Source of the DNA: Acanthosepion lycidas
Lineage: Eukaryota > Mollusca > Cephalopoda > Sepiida > Sepiidae
Direction: 5' to 3'
DNA length: 64,000 nucleotides
NCBI GenBank assembly: GCA_963932145.1
Contig: OZ010616.1
Span: 47,319,750-47,383,749, forward strand
Shown here: positions 34,901 to 47,761 of the stretch, one piece after another
Layout: every line of letters begins with the position of its first letter
How positions within the stretch are numbered: position 1 is the stretch's first letter
Position numbers and translations under genes: made by a program
The notes under the pieces: generated by a model
Told to the model about the DNA's origin: nothing
Seen by the model: only the letters and a program-made list of their open reading frames with translations
Database searches by the model: none

Positions 34901-37900
34901 CGTAACACTGGTCAACAAAAAAATTTTAGAAATTTTTTTAGCTAATTTGAGGGCGCTGAATCTAAAAATGACCTTACTTGGTTAGCTACCGTTTTTGCTC
35001 TACAGAAATGCCTCATTTTTGGAAAAAAAAGCATTTTTTTTTCATTTGTTTTCTGCATATATGATATTGACCGATGTCAATATTTCTCAAAATAAAATCA
35101 TAGAAACCTCTCAATTTGTATTTAAACCAACAAATATTGGTCTGCTTATTGAGAAATACTATTTTTGCAATCATACCCTAAGTCTTTAAAATTAACATGA
35201 TTGAATATACCAACAAGTATTTTCATCAAATTATTTAATAAACTAACAGCAGAAATAAAACCTTCATGAACATAAAAACTATGGTAAAAATTTTCTCTTT
35301 CTTGTTTGTCATGTTCAATGCTATTTAAGTCCCTTTTGATGCTCCAGCAGTATCATGTACAATGGAATAGGTGCTTTCAATTGGGATGTCTTTAGTTTCT
35401 TTCCAACTGTAACAACAAAATGTGCTTCCTTCTGTAGTGATGAGATAAATTTATGAATATCAAACAGAAAATTTTAGAGTTTCATTTTTTTGATGTTACC
35501 TTAATTATCAGGTTTACTAAACTGTATTACTGATAAAGTTAATTTGAATTTTGGCGATAAATTGGAAAAATTTGGTACTTCTATTTTTAAATTTTTGATT
35601 CGAAAACAGTTTTTTCTTATAAAAATAGTTTATTTCAGGTAGCTGACATAAATTGCTCAGGCTACCTGAAAATTGATGGGTTTCTACAACATTTATTAAC
35701 TAAATTTTGTGATCAGCCGAGATTGTAAATTGTTCTTTTTTTCCAAAAATGAACAATTTCAGTGCAGCAAAAACAGTAGCCAACCATGAAAAACTAATGT
35801 CATTTTCAAAATCAGCACCAACAAATTAAGTAAAAAATGTGTTTTGTTTCTTGGCACGAAAATGTGTGTTGATTTGTTTAATAGCTAAATTATCCCTTTT
35901 TTAAAAATTGATATATGTTTAATTTAACTGTTAACAAGTTTAAAAAAAAAAAGAGTTATTGATTGTTAACCTTAAACTGCCAAGGGCAGATAATCATATA
36001 ATATCTTATTTCACATAAATTGTGATAAAACCTAAACATGATGGAAGTGAATTTATACATTTTTGTTCTTGAGAATTTACAACAAAAATATGAAACATTA
36101 TTTATAAGCTTGTTTATTTACAAGAATTTTATATTTACAACATTATAAATATTAATACAATTGTATTAAAAGTTAAAACTAATGCATATTTATCATTTAC
36201 CAATTTATAAAGAAATAAATATGAAAACAATTTTTTATTCATAAACATTTAATAAATTATTAAAATATGTGAATCTATGAGGAAATCCTTATTATTTACC
36301 ATTTTATAAAGTTTGAATCGATTGGCAATTAGCTGATGTTTTGCCAACTATTCTAATAAACAATCTAGTAAAGAAATAGTATTTATTATTTTTGTTGTCA
36401 CTTCTCAAGAACAAAGAAAATGTATAAATTTACTTTCATATGTTTAGGTTTTATTAAAATTCTAATCATTACTTTTTAAGACAATAAACACTGCCAAAGA
36501 GTGAAGGTAGTTAATAGGTGTTGAGAGAAAAAACATCCTTTTGACATTCTGTTTTTTTGGCAGGCATGAAAATCCAAGATTGCCAATATTCTTTAGATGG
36601 AAATGAGTAAACATCTTCCACTTTTAATTTCTACTTTTTTATTTCCTACAAAAACAAAATGATGCATCTATATTCAATGATTTGTTTTTATTCATATGAA
36701 TGAAATGTATGAAAAAACTTTGAACTTTTTTTTTTTTTATCTTATTAGATTGGAAAATGCATTTTATGAATTATCTCAAAATTATTATCACAATGAAGCA
36801 AGAAAAGTGAAAGCACATAAAGATTTTCTAAATAAAACAACACATCAGGTGAGTCTCTTTGATGGAAACTTTTTTCTTTTGTTTTTGAGATTCTTTTACC
36901 ATACAACTTGTTTTCTAATGTTCATTGTAGTATGTATCATTACTCTCCTATAATTAAGGGCTCTTTTAAGAATTTCACAAGTGCAATAATTGCATTTTTT
37001 TATAGAAACAATCAGTGACTACTGTATGAAATTTTAAATTTAGTTACAGTTTTCATTGATTATTGCTGAATTAGTTCTAGTGTTGCTTTTAGGCTGTCAT
37101 GTTCCATTACTTTCACAAATTATTGGTGTCAAAACTAATTTAACTAAAGTAATTAATTCCAAAACATATTGCAATATTTTGTTCTAAAAATGTTTTTATA
37201 TTTTGATAATGAAACATGACATAAGGAAAATTATCAAATATAAACTTACTGATTTCTGTCTGAATTTCTGGGATGAGGAGTTATCATTATTTGCACTATT
37301 TATATTTGGGGTATTGTCTACATCTTTGTTGTTATAAATACAATCAAAATATGATAGGCAGCAGTTGCAGTATTAATCAACAGGCAGGTTAGGTTTAAAG
37401 CTCCAAGTTCACTACACTAAACTGTCCTATGAGACAATAGCCTAATGGGTTAAAATGTTGAGTCAAGCAGTGTGTACTTGAACTCAGTGTAAATGGACAA
37501 ACTTATTAGTACTATAAATAAGAACTAGATGATATCTCTAGATATAGTTAATGAAATAAGAGCAGTCTATCCCTATGAATAGTAAATAAAGGATTCAGTT
37601 CAAAATTCCCTGATCACTATATACCTGAGGAAGGCTGGAGAGCACAAAAGCTGAAATGTGGTAATAACAACAACAACAAAGATGAGGACAATAGTCTGGA
37701 TATAAATAGTGTTAATAATAAACTTGCTAATTTTGGGAAAATTTCCATTAATTTTAAATTTATGTACTTGATTGTAGTATGAATTTCTTTTAGTTTCAAG
37801 GAATTTTACTAATTGCTATTAAAAAAAAAAAGCACAAGATTATATAATTTGATTATAACTGACCACATTGTAATTATAGAGTAATTAGACCAATATTTTG

Positions 37901-40900
37901 AAATAAAAAAAGTAACTAATTTTTTTTTTTTTTTTTTTTCAGTTGCTATTTGTCAGGCATCAATTCAAAATAGCTTTCTTCAATGAACTGAAACAGGATT
38001 CTCACACAGCACTCAAGTAAGTCTTTTTCATCCATTGTATAACATTTATTTTTCTATTATTTCACAATGTTTTTACTCTGTAGTATTTATTATAATTTTT
38101 ATTTTATTGCAAATATTTAAGATTTAATAAAGCATCACTAATTGATAATAATAATTTTGAATATTTAATAAAGTGTGGCAGACATAGGCTCTTCCAGCAG
38201 CTATTCTCTTGAGACAGGGCAGCACTACCTCCTCAAAGTACTTGATATGGGCTACTGTGTTAAATCTAAGGCTCTGTGGGGAGATGAATGGAGGCATAAT
38301 ATCACCATTACTAGTGATCACTCCAAACACCTTTGTCATCACCATTGAACTCATCCAACTTATCCATATAATGTATGTGTGTATATTTAGGCAGCATATT
38401 TTCATTTAAACATTGAATAATATATATATAGATCATATTGTATAACTATGGTAAAATATGTTTTCCATAAAATTGCAGTAACAATAAATTTGTCTTTGTA
38501 ATTTACCCCTGAAGAAGATCTTAGAAACAATTGAAAGTACTTAAGTTAAAAAAAAACTATGGTGCCTTCCTTCATTAGACAACTGGAAAGGATCAGTATA
38601 AAAATAAGTAGTTTGAAACAGAGCTCGATATTTTAATTCAATTTAATTTTAATAATTGTATTGAAGTTTTTGGCTCCTGTTTTTGAAACATGAGAACTCT
38701 TATGTAGCAAAGGAATCATATTTTTTAAAAATAATTATATATACAATGGTTGATGATGTAATAGTGCTAAGTTGTATGTTTGTGTATATGCCTAATCTAT
38801 TTTCTGTTGGTCTTCCTTATCACTTTCTCTGGTTGTTTAACAATGTATGAAAGTATTATGACTTGGATACCTGAATGACTCTATCCTAAACTCTATTGGT
38901 TATCAAATATTGATATATATTATTATTATATTTATTACATTATAGATCATTTAACTAATAAACACAAAATAGTTCAAACCAAACTTTTATTTGTTTTTGT
39001 ATTTCATATTTCTTTTCTGTTATGCTTTTCTCCAAATCTCCTGTTTACAATTTTTCTTATAATTTCAGGCATTACAAACTAGCATATGGCCATATCTTGG
39101 AACTACGTATGCACGACACTAATTTGCTAGAAATTAAAACAATTGCTGGATTTGTTAATTACAAGGTAAAGTATTGAGTTGATCATTGAAAATAAAATTT
39201 TAGTTAATTAAATATATTCCTCCTTGAAAATCATAAACTCATTGAAAAGTCTCAAATAGAATATTCTAAAGTTATATTTATTAGTATGCTAACTTTAGCA
39301 CAAAGTTTTGTTCATAAAGGATACATTCAAGAAATTTGTTTCCAAGATTGGAAACCTAATTAACTAATGTAACTTCTCAATAATAGGCTAATTTCATATA
39401 ATCTTTAGAACTTTAAAGTTTCATCAAGCAAAAAGTTTATCCTGTTATTACAAGTGAATTACTTAATAACATATTTCAATTTCATAGTTGTATTGTCATG
39501 TTTTGCTATGGCAACAGTAAAAATGATCTTGATTGAAATTAAGAATGAAGCTATTGCATTTGAGGATTAAAGGAAACAGTATTTATTATTAATATAACGT
39601 ATTAAAGGTTATATAAAATCTATAGATGATTGAGAAATCTATGGTTGTCATTTGTTTATTCATATGTTACAGATTTGCCGATTATCTTTTCAACACAATG
39701 CTCCATTAGATGCAATTGCTCAGTTCAGAAAGCATATTGACTATTTCAAAGGCAGAGTTGGAATTCCTGATTTAGTATTTGATCACAGTGCTTGGATGTC
39801 CAAACAGTAAGAATTTATATTTATTTTTCTTCTTTTTCTTCTTTTTGCTCTTTTATAAATTTCTCTTTTCCAATCAGGTATGTTGGTTTGTCAGTTTTCA
39901 TAAAGTTATTAAGAATAGATTATTTATTGATTTAAAATTAAAATACTGAAGAGTTATTAAATTGAGTAAAAGTTTTTAAAAGTTTAAAAGAAAAAACTGT
40001 CTATATTTCTGTATTGTAGATTTTTGGACTGATGTCTTCATCTTTATTGCCATATTGATGACATTTCAGTCATTGTACACTCCGACCTTCTTCAGATGAT
40101 ATACATCGGAACTTTGATACAAACCCTTTCAGTCCACAGTAGTAGATTATTCTAATTCTATGTACCATGCCTTTTTGATTATCACATTTTCAGTTAATTC
40201 TCAACTCTCAGTTTTTGTTCCCTCTGCTGTGCTCAGGTTTTGAAATCACAATTCTTTGAGTCAAGTCACTTTATGGACTACTCGAGCAATGCTTTATCCA
40301 CTGGGCCATCTGTACCCAGTTCAAAGGTCGTACAAGAGAATGTCCAAAACATCATGAATATGTCAATAAAGATGAGGACAACAGTCTGAATGATGTAAAT
40401 AGTGTAAAAATGAAAAAGCTAATGGTTAATTCTGTTGGTTTTGTCACATTGATGCAAACATATATGAAATTAAGCAAACCTGATTGAAACTTACAACCTT
40501 TAGGTAAACAAGCAAGTGACATACCAATAAATCAGTGTACTGCTGCTGAAATATTTGGGTAAAATCAGCTCTGCAATGCTAGAGTTCTTATAGATATATA
40601 AGTCAATAAATTAATGAAAATTCAATTTGTCTGTTGGCTACAAAGTTTCATGAACATACTGCTCATCAGGGTCGGGGGGGTTAGATAAATCTGTTGAATT
40701 ATTACCAGGTATCATATTTATACTCTATATTAGAAAGCAGAACATTTCAGATTTGTGCTAGGCTAACATCAGTTAAGAAAGTAACATCTAAACATTCAGA
40801 AGGAACATAGTGTGACTTTATAAAAGTTAAAATTTCCATGTCCATATATATATCCTTAGAAACATTATAAAGAAATTCACAACCTCAGAATAAGAAAATT

Positions 40901-43900
40901 AAATTATCTATTATAAAAAAATTTGAAACTGCTAACCTTATTGTAAATAATAACTCATCTGGAAGATCCAAATTACAGAGGACCGATATTATTTAATCAG
41001 TATGTTTATTCATTTTCACCTACTCACTTGAATATTAAAGAAAATCTTATTAAAGAAAATATATTTTATTAATTTATATATACATACACAAGCAGAGGCT
41101 TAACCGAAAGAGAGATTTTTACAAGAGCCTAACACAGAAGAGAACATTACCAAGAATTATGTGTATTCCATTTGTTGCAGTCATAGCAAAGAATATAAAG
41201 TTGAAACTAGCCATCCTCTAAAAGAAAGGCTGGTGGGACATCAAAAAGATGTAATTAATAGCGAGGCAATGAAATTAAGAATGGTTGATCATGTATGAAG
41301 GGAAAAGATTAGACACCAGCCTCTGTTAAATGAAGTAAGAATACAAAACAGGAGACATCTGAAAAGAATTGGTGCATATCTCTGCTATGAGAACCACTCT
41401 AGTAGGCCTAACATAGAAATTAATATGATATGAGTGCCATTAATAAATACAGAGAAATGATCCATACATCTAACTGATTTTTTTTGATTTTTTTTTACAT
41501 CTTATCAACCTTTTGTGGGTTATTTAAAACCACAATATATTTTGGAATATAAGAATAATTTTTTTTTCTATCCTTTCCCCCAAGTGAATATCAAATTAAA
41601 AATTTTGTGGAGATAATGATTTTTCCAAGATACAAGTTCTACTATTTAACCCATAGCTGGTAAGAGAAGATGAATTCATACCTTTCTCAAAGGTATTTGC
41701 ACATAAGTAAATGTAATGAATTCAACCCAAATTCAAACTCGGCTCTCCAATTCCTCATTCTGCATCACTATCCATTACACCCTTTGCACATCCCCATACA
41801 TGCAAGCACACTTAAACTAATGTATATAATTTTAATTAAACCCATTTTGTATACATTTGAGAATTTCATAATCTTTAAAAAATTTAATATTTGCTTTTTT
41901 TTAGATTTCAGATATTTGGTGATTTATTTGATGAAGCAATTAAATTGGGATTAACTGCAATTCAAACACAGCATCCAGGATTTTATTATCAACAAGCAGC
42001 CAATGTGGCAATTACTCGTAAACAACTATGCAAAGAACTCTGCAAAGTGAGTATTTTTAAAAATTCTCATGTTTTAGAAATATCAAGTAACATTTTGGGT
42101 CATTCCATGTCAATTCCCCAGGGCATTACACCCACCAACACCAAATTATTTGAAATTTGGCACAAATGTTCCCCTTCATGAGTTAGGAAAGTGTGCCAAA
42201 TTATTTTATGCTAGACTTTACTGTTCCAATTTTAAGGGGGGGGTGTATGATTTTTCTATTTTGCCTCTAAATTAAGGCTGCACAATGTCGCTGAATTTCA
42301 GTGTTTTTTAAAAATTAAAGAAAAATACTTCCACACCTTCAATATTTTTGAAATTTGTTAAGTGCCATTTGCAAATTTTCTATGCACTGTTGATTATCAT
42401 ACATGAGGCAATGTTTACCACTTTTTAAAGACAATCTCTCTGTACAAAAAGTAATATCTGCAAAATATATTTAAATAATTTTTTTTTTAAATTAATAAAA
42501 ACAATCTTATTGAATAGTTTAAGAAGTTAGCACAATATCAACATTTTAGAGGTCATGGAGCATTAGGATGATTTTCTTTAGTTATAATCTTTCTTGGAAA
42601 TCCTGCACATACAAAGGAAAAAACTCTAAACTTGGCAGGGTCATATCTTCTAAAGTAGACTTAAAACCCTCACAAATGTTAGGTAAAAAATATTATGAAA
42701 ATTGGAGAGGATGTATTTTCGATAGACTGACCGTAAGCTACATAGGTGAAAAGTTGTTGATTTTTGGGTCATGTATTTGGGTGAGTAAAATAAAATTTTC
42801 TATCAAGTGTAGATTTGAAATAGTTAAATATTTGTATTCTACACTTCTTATTAGGTTGGTGCAAAAATAATGTCGTTTTCTCACATATGTTACTATGTTT
42901 TGCTGGTGTTTTGACATGGAATGATCTCTTTGAATAATTTAATCCATTCAATATATTATATATATATATATATATATACACACACTCACATACATATATA
43001 CACACACATACATATATACCCACATATCTACACATACACACACATATACACACATACACGCACATACACAAATATATACATATACAAATATACACACACA
43101 TGTGCGTGCATGCAAAAAACATATCAAAATCCATACTTAATTACATTATTATATCTATATACTCCCATATTATATATATATATATGAACTCACAAATTCT
43201 TATATTTATACATACATACATACATACAGATTACCTGCCATCCCATATCTATGGAACGACATACATGTACCCATCTATATATACACACCCACACTCACAC
43301 ATACATAGAAATTATAAAATAATTTGTATACACACATATACATGTACCCACATACCCACACACATACATATATACACCCATATATACATATAACTACATA
43401 TATTTTTACAAAAAAAAAACAGATCACCCATATACATAAAAGTATATATACATACATATCCATACCCACCCACTCCAAATATATGCCTACAATACACAAA
43501 AATAACACATGCATATACATATCAAAAGACGTATCAATATTTAAGCTCAATTACATAGTTATACACATACAGTTATGTGTTCGCATTCATGTGTGCATAG
43601 CAACATTTCCAAAAGCAAAAGAACAAAGATCATGTAATAGTAGTCTTCCTATATAGTTATTCCTAAATATATTTAGTTAGATTTAGGCTGTTCTTATGTC
43701 GGCATTTAAAAATTAGTTCAATATGTTTTTTTAGTAATAAATCCGGATCTTTGTTTAATTATGAGAATTTTTTCTTTTATGCATAAGTTGCATCTGTTTC
43801 TGAAATTTATTAGAGTTCTGGCTCTTGAGATTATTTTCCACTTTATTTGTGGGGTTAAATATTGTTGCTAATTGTTGCTAGTATGACCCAGAGTTTCATG

Positions 43901-46900
43901 CAGTTTCTGGAATCTTCAGGTGCAAATACAATTTGACCATTAATTCGCGTTCTCATGGTAGATTCAAAATTTTGTGTTAAAACTTGTTTTTTTAATTATT
44001 GCTGCCTAAAATATTTATTTAAATATTAAAATCTTTAAATTTTAAATTTAATGACTATAAGGGATCTACTTCTCTCATCATCAAAATTAAGATGGGTGCT
44101 CTAGTAATTCTTTTTCAAAACTTAAACTACAGAAATGACCACTGTAATGGTACTCAGTATATATACTCAATGTTACTGAGACTTTACTGATCATCAAAAA
44201 TCTTATCAGCATTGATGCTAGATGAGTATTAATGATTCCTTGGATTTCTCTTCAACCTTCGGACACTTCACTCTAAACAAAAAAAAAGGAAAACTGCATT
44301 TTATTAATCAGGCCTGCTTTTGTTATGTTGGTAAATAAGGATCAATGATAAAGTTTGAAGAGATGTGAATTTTGACTCTAGTGTTCATGTATGGTCAGTT
44401 ATATTCTATCTACAAAGTGGGCAATCCATCAAACTTGAGGATATTTGCACATTAAAGAGATTTTATCCACAATGCCAGAAGGATATATCATAATGAAACA
44501 GAATCTTGACTAGGAATTTAGTTTATAGTTATTTTAGTTAATTATTTTCTAATTCTTTCAAAGACTAAGTGGCTAGAAATTGTGTTAAAAAAATGTAAAA
44601 AATATACTATTACTTTATATCTATTATGACTAATAACTTTTTTGTTTATTTGTGACTTTCTTGCAAGATTTTTTCCTTTGACTCTATTTAAATTGAATGT
44701 ATTTTCTAATATAGTATATAATAAATGGACAAAAAATTTAGATTTGAAATTATATAATCTTGTCATCAGTGAAGCATAGCATGACTAGATTTTGTTACAT
44801 AGATACAATTTGAATGTCTCTTTGCTTACTTAAAATAAAACAAGACAAATATAATCAGCTTTTCTTTCTCTTTATCCATAGTAAGCATGCTTTAGTATAT
44901 TATCAATAATTATTTCACTTGATTTGTATCTATCAATATCAACCTATCCATGTCTGTCACATATTGATATCAACCTGTTAAGAGAATCTATTATTATGAA
45001 TTAAACTTCTCTGAGTTCTGAGTCATTTAGATCAAAGACTTCAAAGAACTCTTTGATGTGATCAAATGACCTTACAAAGTGGAAATCTTTTATTTGAGTA
45101 TTCATATTTGTTGGTTAGTGCCAAAATTAAGCAAGTTGACTGACAACGTCAATTGTTGATGAAATTTGCTTCAGAGCAGTTCGTTTACTACAATTCACTG
45201 ACCTGATATGTAAACTATACCACAAAAACCCAGCAACTCCCGACTGATGTTATTTTGAAATATTTATAACTTCTTGCCGGTGAGACTGTTTTTTTCCTTT
45301 TCAGCCACTGACAAATCACTAAAATTCTAATAAAACCATTTTTTGTTGACTATAAAACTTAGTTGGTCTTCTTGTCCTTTCATTTACTTCTTATATCTTA
45401 TTTCTTTTGTTGCACACATGACACTATCTACATCTGTCATATATCAACACCAGTCTATCCATGTCTCTTGCAACCGTCGCATATTGATAAGAACCTATTT
45501 AAGTTTATTACTTATAATGTAGTAATTTAGTTTAAACTTTTTAAAAGATTCATGACCATGAAAAGTGAATTCTGATAAAAATATAAAACACAAGTGGAAT
45601 AAGAGTGGAAATTGCATAGTTAATTTCTTGGCCAAAAACCTGTTAATTATTTTTTAAAATTTAAAAAGTATTAAATTTTTTTTAAATTACAAAAACATGC
45701 ATAATTATAACATTTTATTGAACTTTTCATGAATTAATCAATGATAAAATTATTTTTTCAAAATTTTTTTAAAAAAATTTTGTAGAAATATAATCAAGTC
45801 TGTCATTAAATTAAAATATGTGCATATATGCAAACCTATGAGGGTGAGTCAAAAATTAGCTACACTTTCACCATAATATATAACAAGAGTGCAGATCATT
45901 TTGATGTTTCCTTATATATACACATGCAATTTGATTAAAATTGAAATCTGAATTATGAGAAAAATTAAAATGCAGATCTACAGTAGCACCAGCTTGTGGG
46001 ATTGTAGAGTGTTTGTACAATGAAGTAACAATTTCAAATTTCAAAAACTAAGTTTTTATTTCACTCTTTGATTGGATGCCCAGGGCTGTCACACCTGTCT
46101 CTCCTTCTGTACGCTACTAAATGTATGGCCCTTTGATTCCTGTGATTACACTCTATATATTTTCTAATAGATATAGTATTTTAAATGGAAAAACTACAAT
46201 TTACATTTCAAATTTGATCATCTTGCCAGCAGCAAAGTGGTAGGTACCAGATTTGTGTGCATGTATCTTGCATGCAAATCTTTACATTTTATTGAAGTTT
46301 GTATATGTTTATAATGTATTAAATAAATATATTACCATATACATTAATGATTTAAGTTATAATAAACTTTTCTTTACAGCCATTAACTACTCCTTTAAAT
46401 TGGAATCCTCTGGAAAATCTTAACAACCTAGACTTTTATGGGCAAAGACCGTGGAGACAAGGACATCAAAGTAAATTTTTATTTATTTTATGTTATTTTT
46501 AAATCAATTGAAAACTGCATTACTGTTTTCTAAGCAATCCATTTCTTGTTTTAAATGAATTTCCAAGATAATAATGTTTTTAATCAGTAAAAATAGGATT
46601 AAAAATGGAAACACTTTAGAAAAATTTTGCTCAATTTCAATTTACTGCTTTACTGTAAATAACAAAAAGAATTTCCACTTCTTCTCTAACAGATACTTTT
46701 CTTGCATTTCCCACCTTTGGAACACCATTCTGATTTCTTGCTTCCCTGATAACTACAATCTTCAAAAGTTTAAATACAATGTCAATCAGCATTTTCTATT
46801 TTCTTGAACCCTGTTCCTTTTTTGTCTTTTCCTCATTCCTCCCCATTCTCAGTCTTCTCATCTCCCTGTAGCACTCTGTGTTCTAGTGGCCTTACTTGGG

Positions 46901-47725
46901 CTGAAATGATTAAAAAAAATTACTTTATTATATTTTGTCTAGAAGTTTTTATTTTTCTAATTCATTGACATTTTAATCTTTGGGATTTTTAATGAAGTAA
47001 TAATACTCACAAAATAATTGTTGGCTTAGATTTTATTCTCAGAGTAAACAACACTTGTTGAACTAATCAGTTGCTACTACATTGTTATTGCTTAATTATA
47101 CTTTCTTCTGCTGTCCAATGTTCACTTTATTCAGTGTTTGCCTTTAAATTGACATATTTTCTTCTTTCTGAACAATACCTCATGTAAAGTTGGTTAATAT
47201 CTTTGTCATGACCTACTTTAAAAAAAGCATTTAGTGAACTGTAGCAGTTTAGTCACATTTTGTTAAAATACATGCATCAATGAATATATATCAAATGTAT
47301 AATATTTATGCAGGTATTTGTTCATATGTACACATATTTCACATGCTTTTCAATGTTTTGAAAAGTTAAGATATAAAAAGTTTATTTACTTTGCTGTATT
47401 TTTAGTTAGTTGCTCTCCAGCACACTTGATTTATTTTATTTACAAACTGATTTTAAAAATGATATCTTCTTCATAGGCATTGATCCTCCTGATATTGTTA
47501 AAGAAAAAGAAGGCATTTTAGCTTTACAGAACCTAGAATTGGAAGTGGACCATTCGGTAAATATTTACTTTTTTTATCTTTGTAATTCTTTTTTGTTTTG
47601 TTTCCTGTGTTATAGGAAAATATCCTATAAAGAGAAGCAATGAAACTGATATAATGTCTTTTTTATTTTTAATAATAATGTAATGTGAGCTGAATTTTGA
47701 ATTTTAATTTGTTTTTTAATAGCTG

Positions 47726-47761
<36 letters not shown>

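Larger units (their letters stand above)
29385..36748. other. TRAPPC11 intron 4 (7,364 bp)
   Basis: The largest intron. It carries two inverted-repeat elements near 29.6-30.1 kb, a SINE, several microsatellites, a 50-bp tandem duplication and four consecutive inverted-repeat elements between about 33.1 and 36.5 kb. Not assigned: 30480-31600 and 32340-33110. The blocks at 31600-31720 and 32090-32220 look like dispersed repeats but could not be placed in a family. Confidence 0.8.
39807..41904. other. TRAPPC11 intron 8 (2,098 bp)
   Basis: Holds a family-2 SINE, a possible Penelope-like fragment and a family-1 SINE (all listed). The stretch 40400-41080 is not assigned; it has a GGGTCGGGGGGG string near 40668 and a B-box-like GAAACTTACAACC near 40487. 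Confidence 0.75.
42047..46379. other. TRAPPC11 intron 9 (4,333 bp)
   Basis: Holds a truncated mariner end, a roughly 570-bp CA/TA-rich block and a mariner-like terminal fragment. Two CATATTGATATCAACCT-like patches lie at 44935-44990 and 45440-45500. The rest (42100-42840, 43660-44930, 45500-45830) has nothing I can name. Confidence 0.75.

Noticed and set aside
42769-43656. Several overlapping frames of 61-121 codons on both strands
   Set aside because: They are translations of the CA/TA array (only Tyr, Ile, His, Thr or Cys, Val, Met) and overlap on both strands, so they are not genes.
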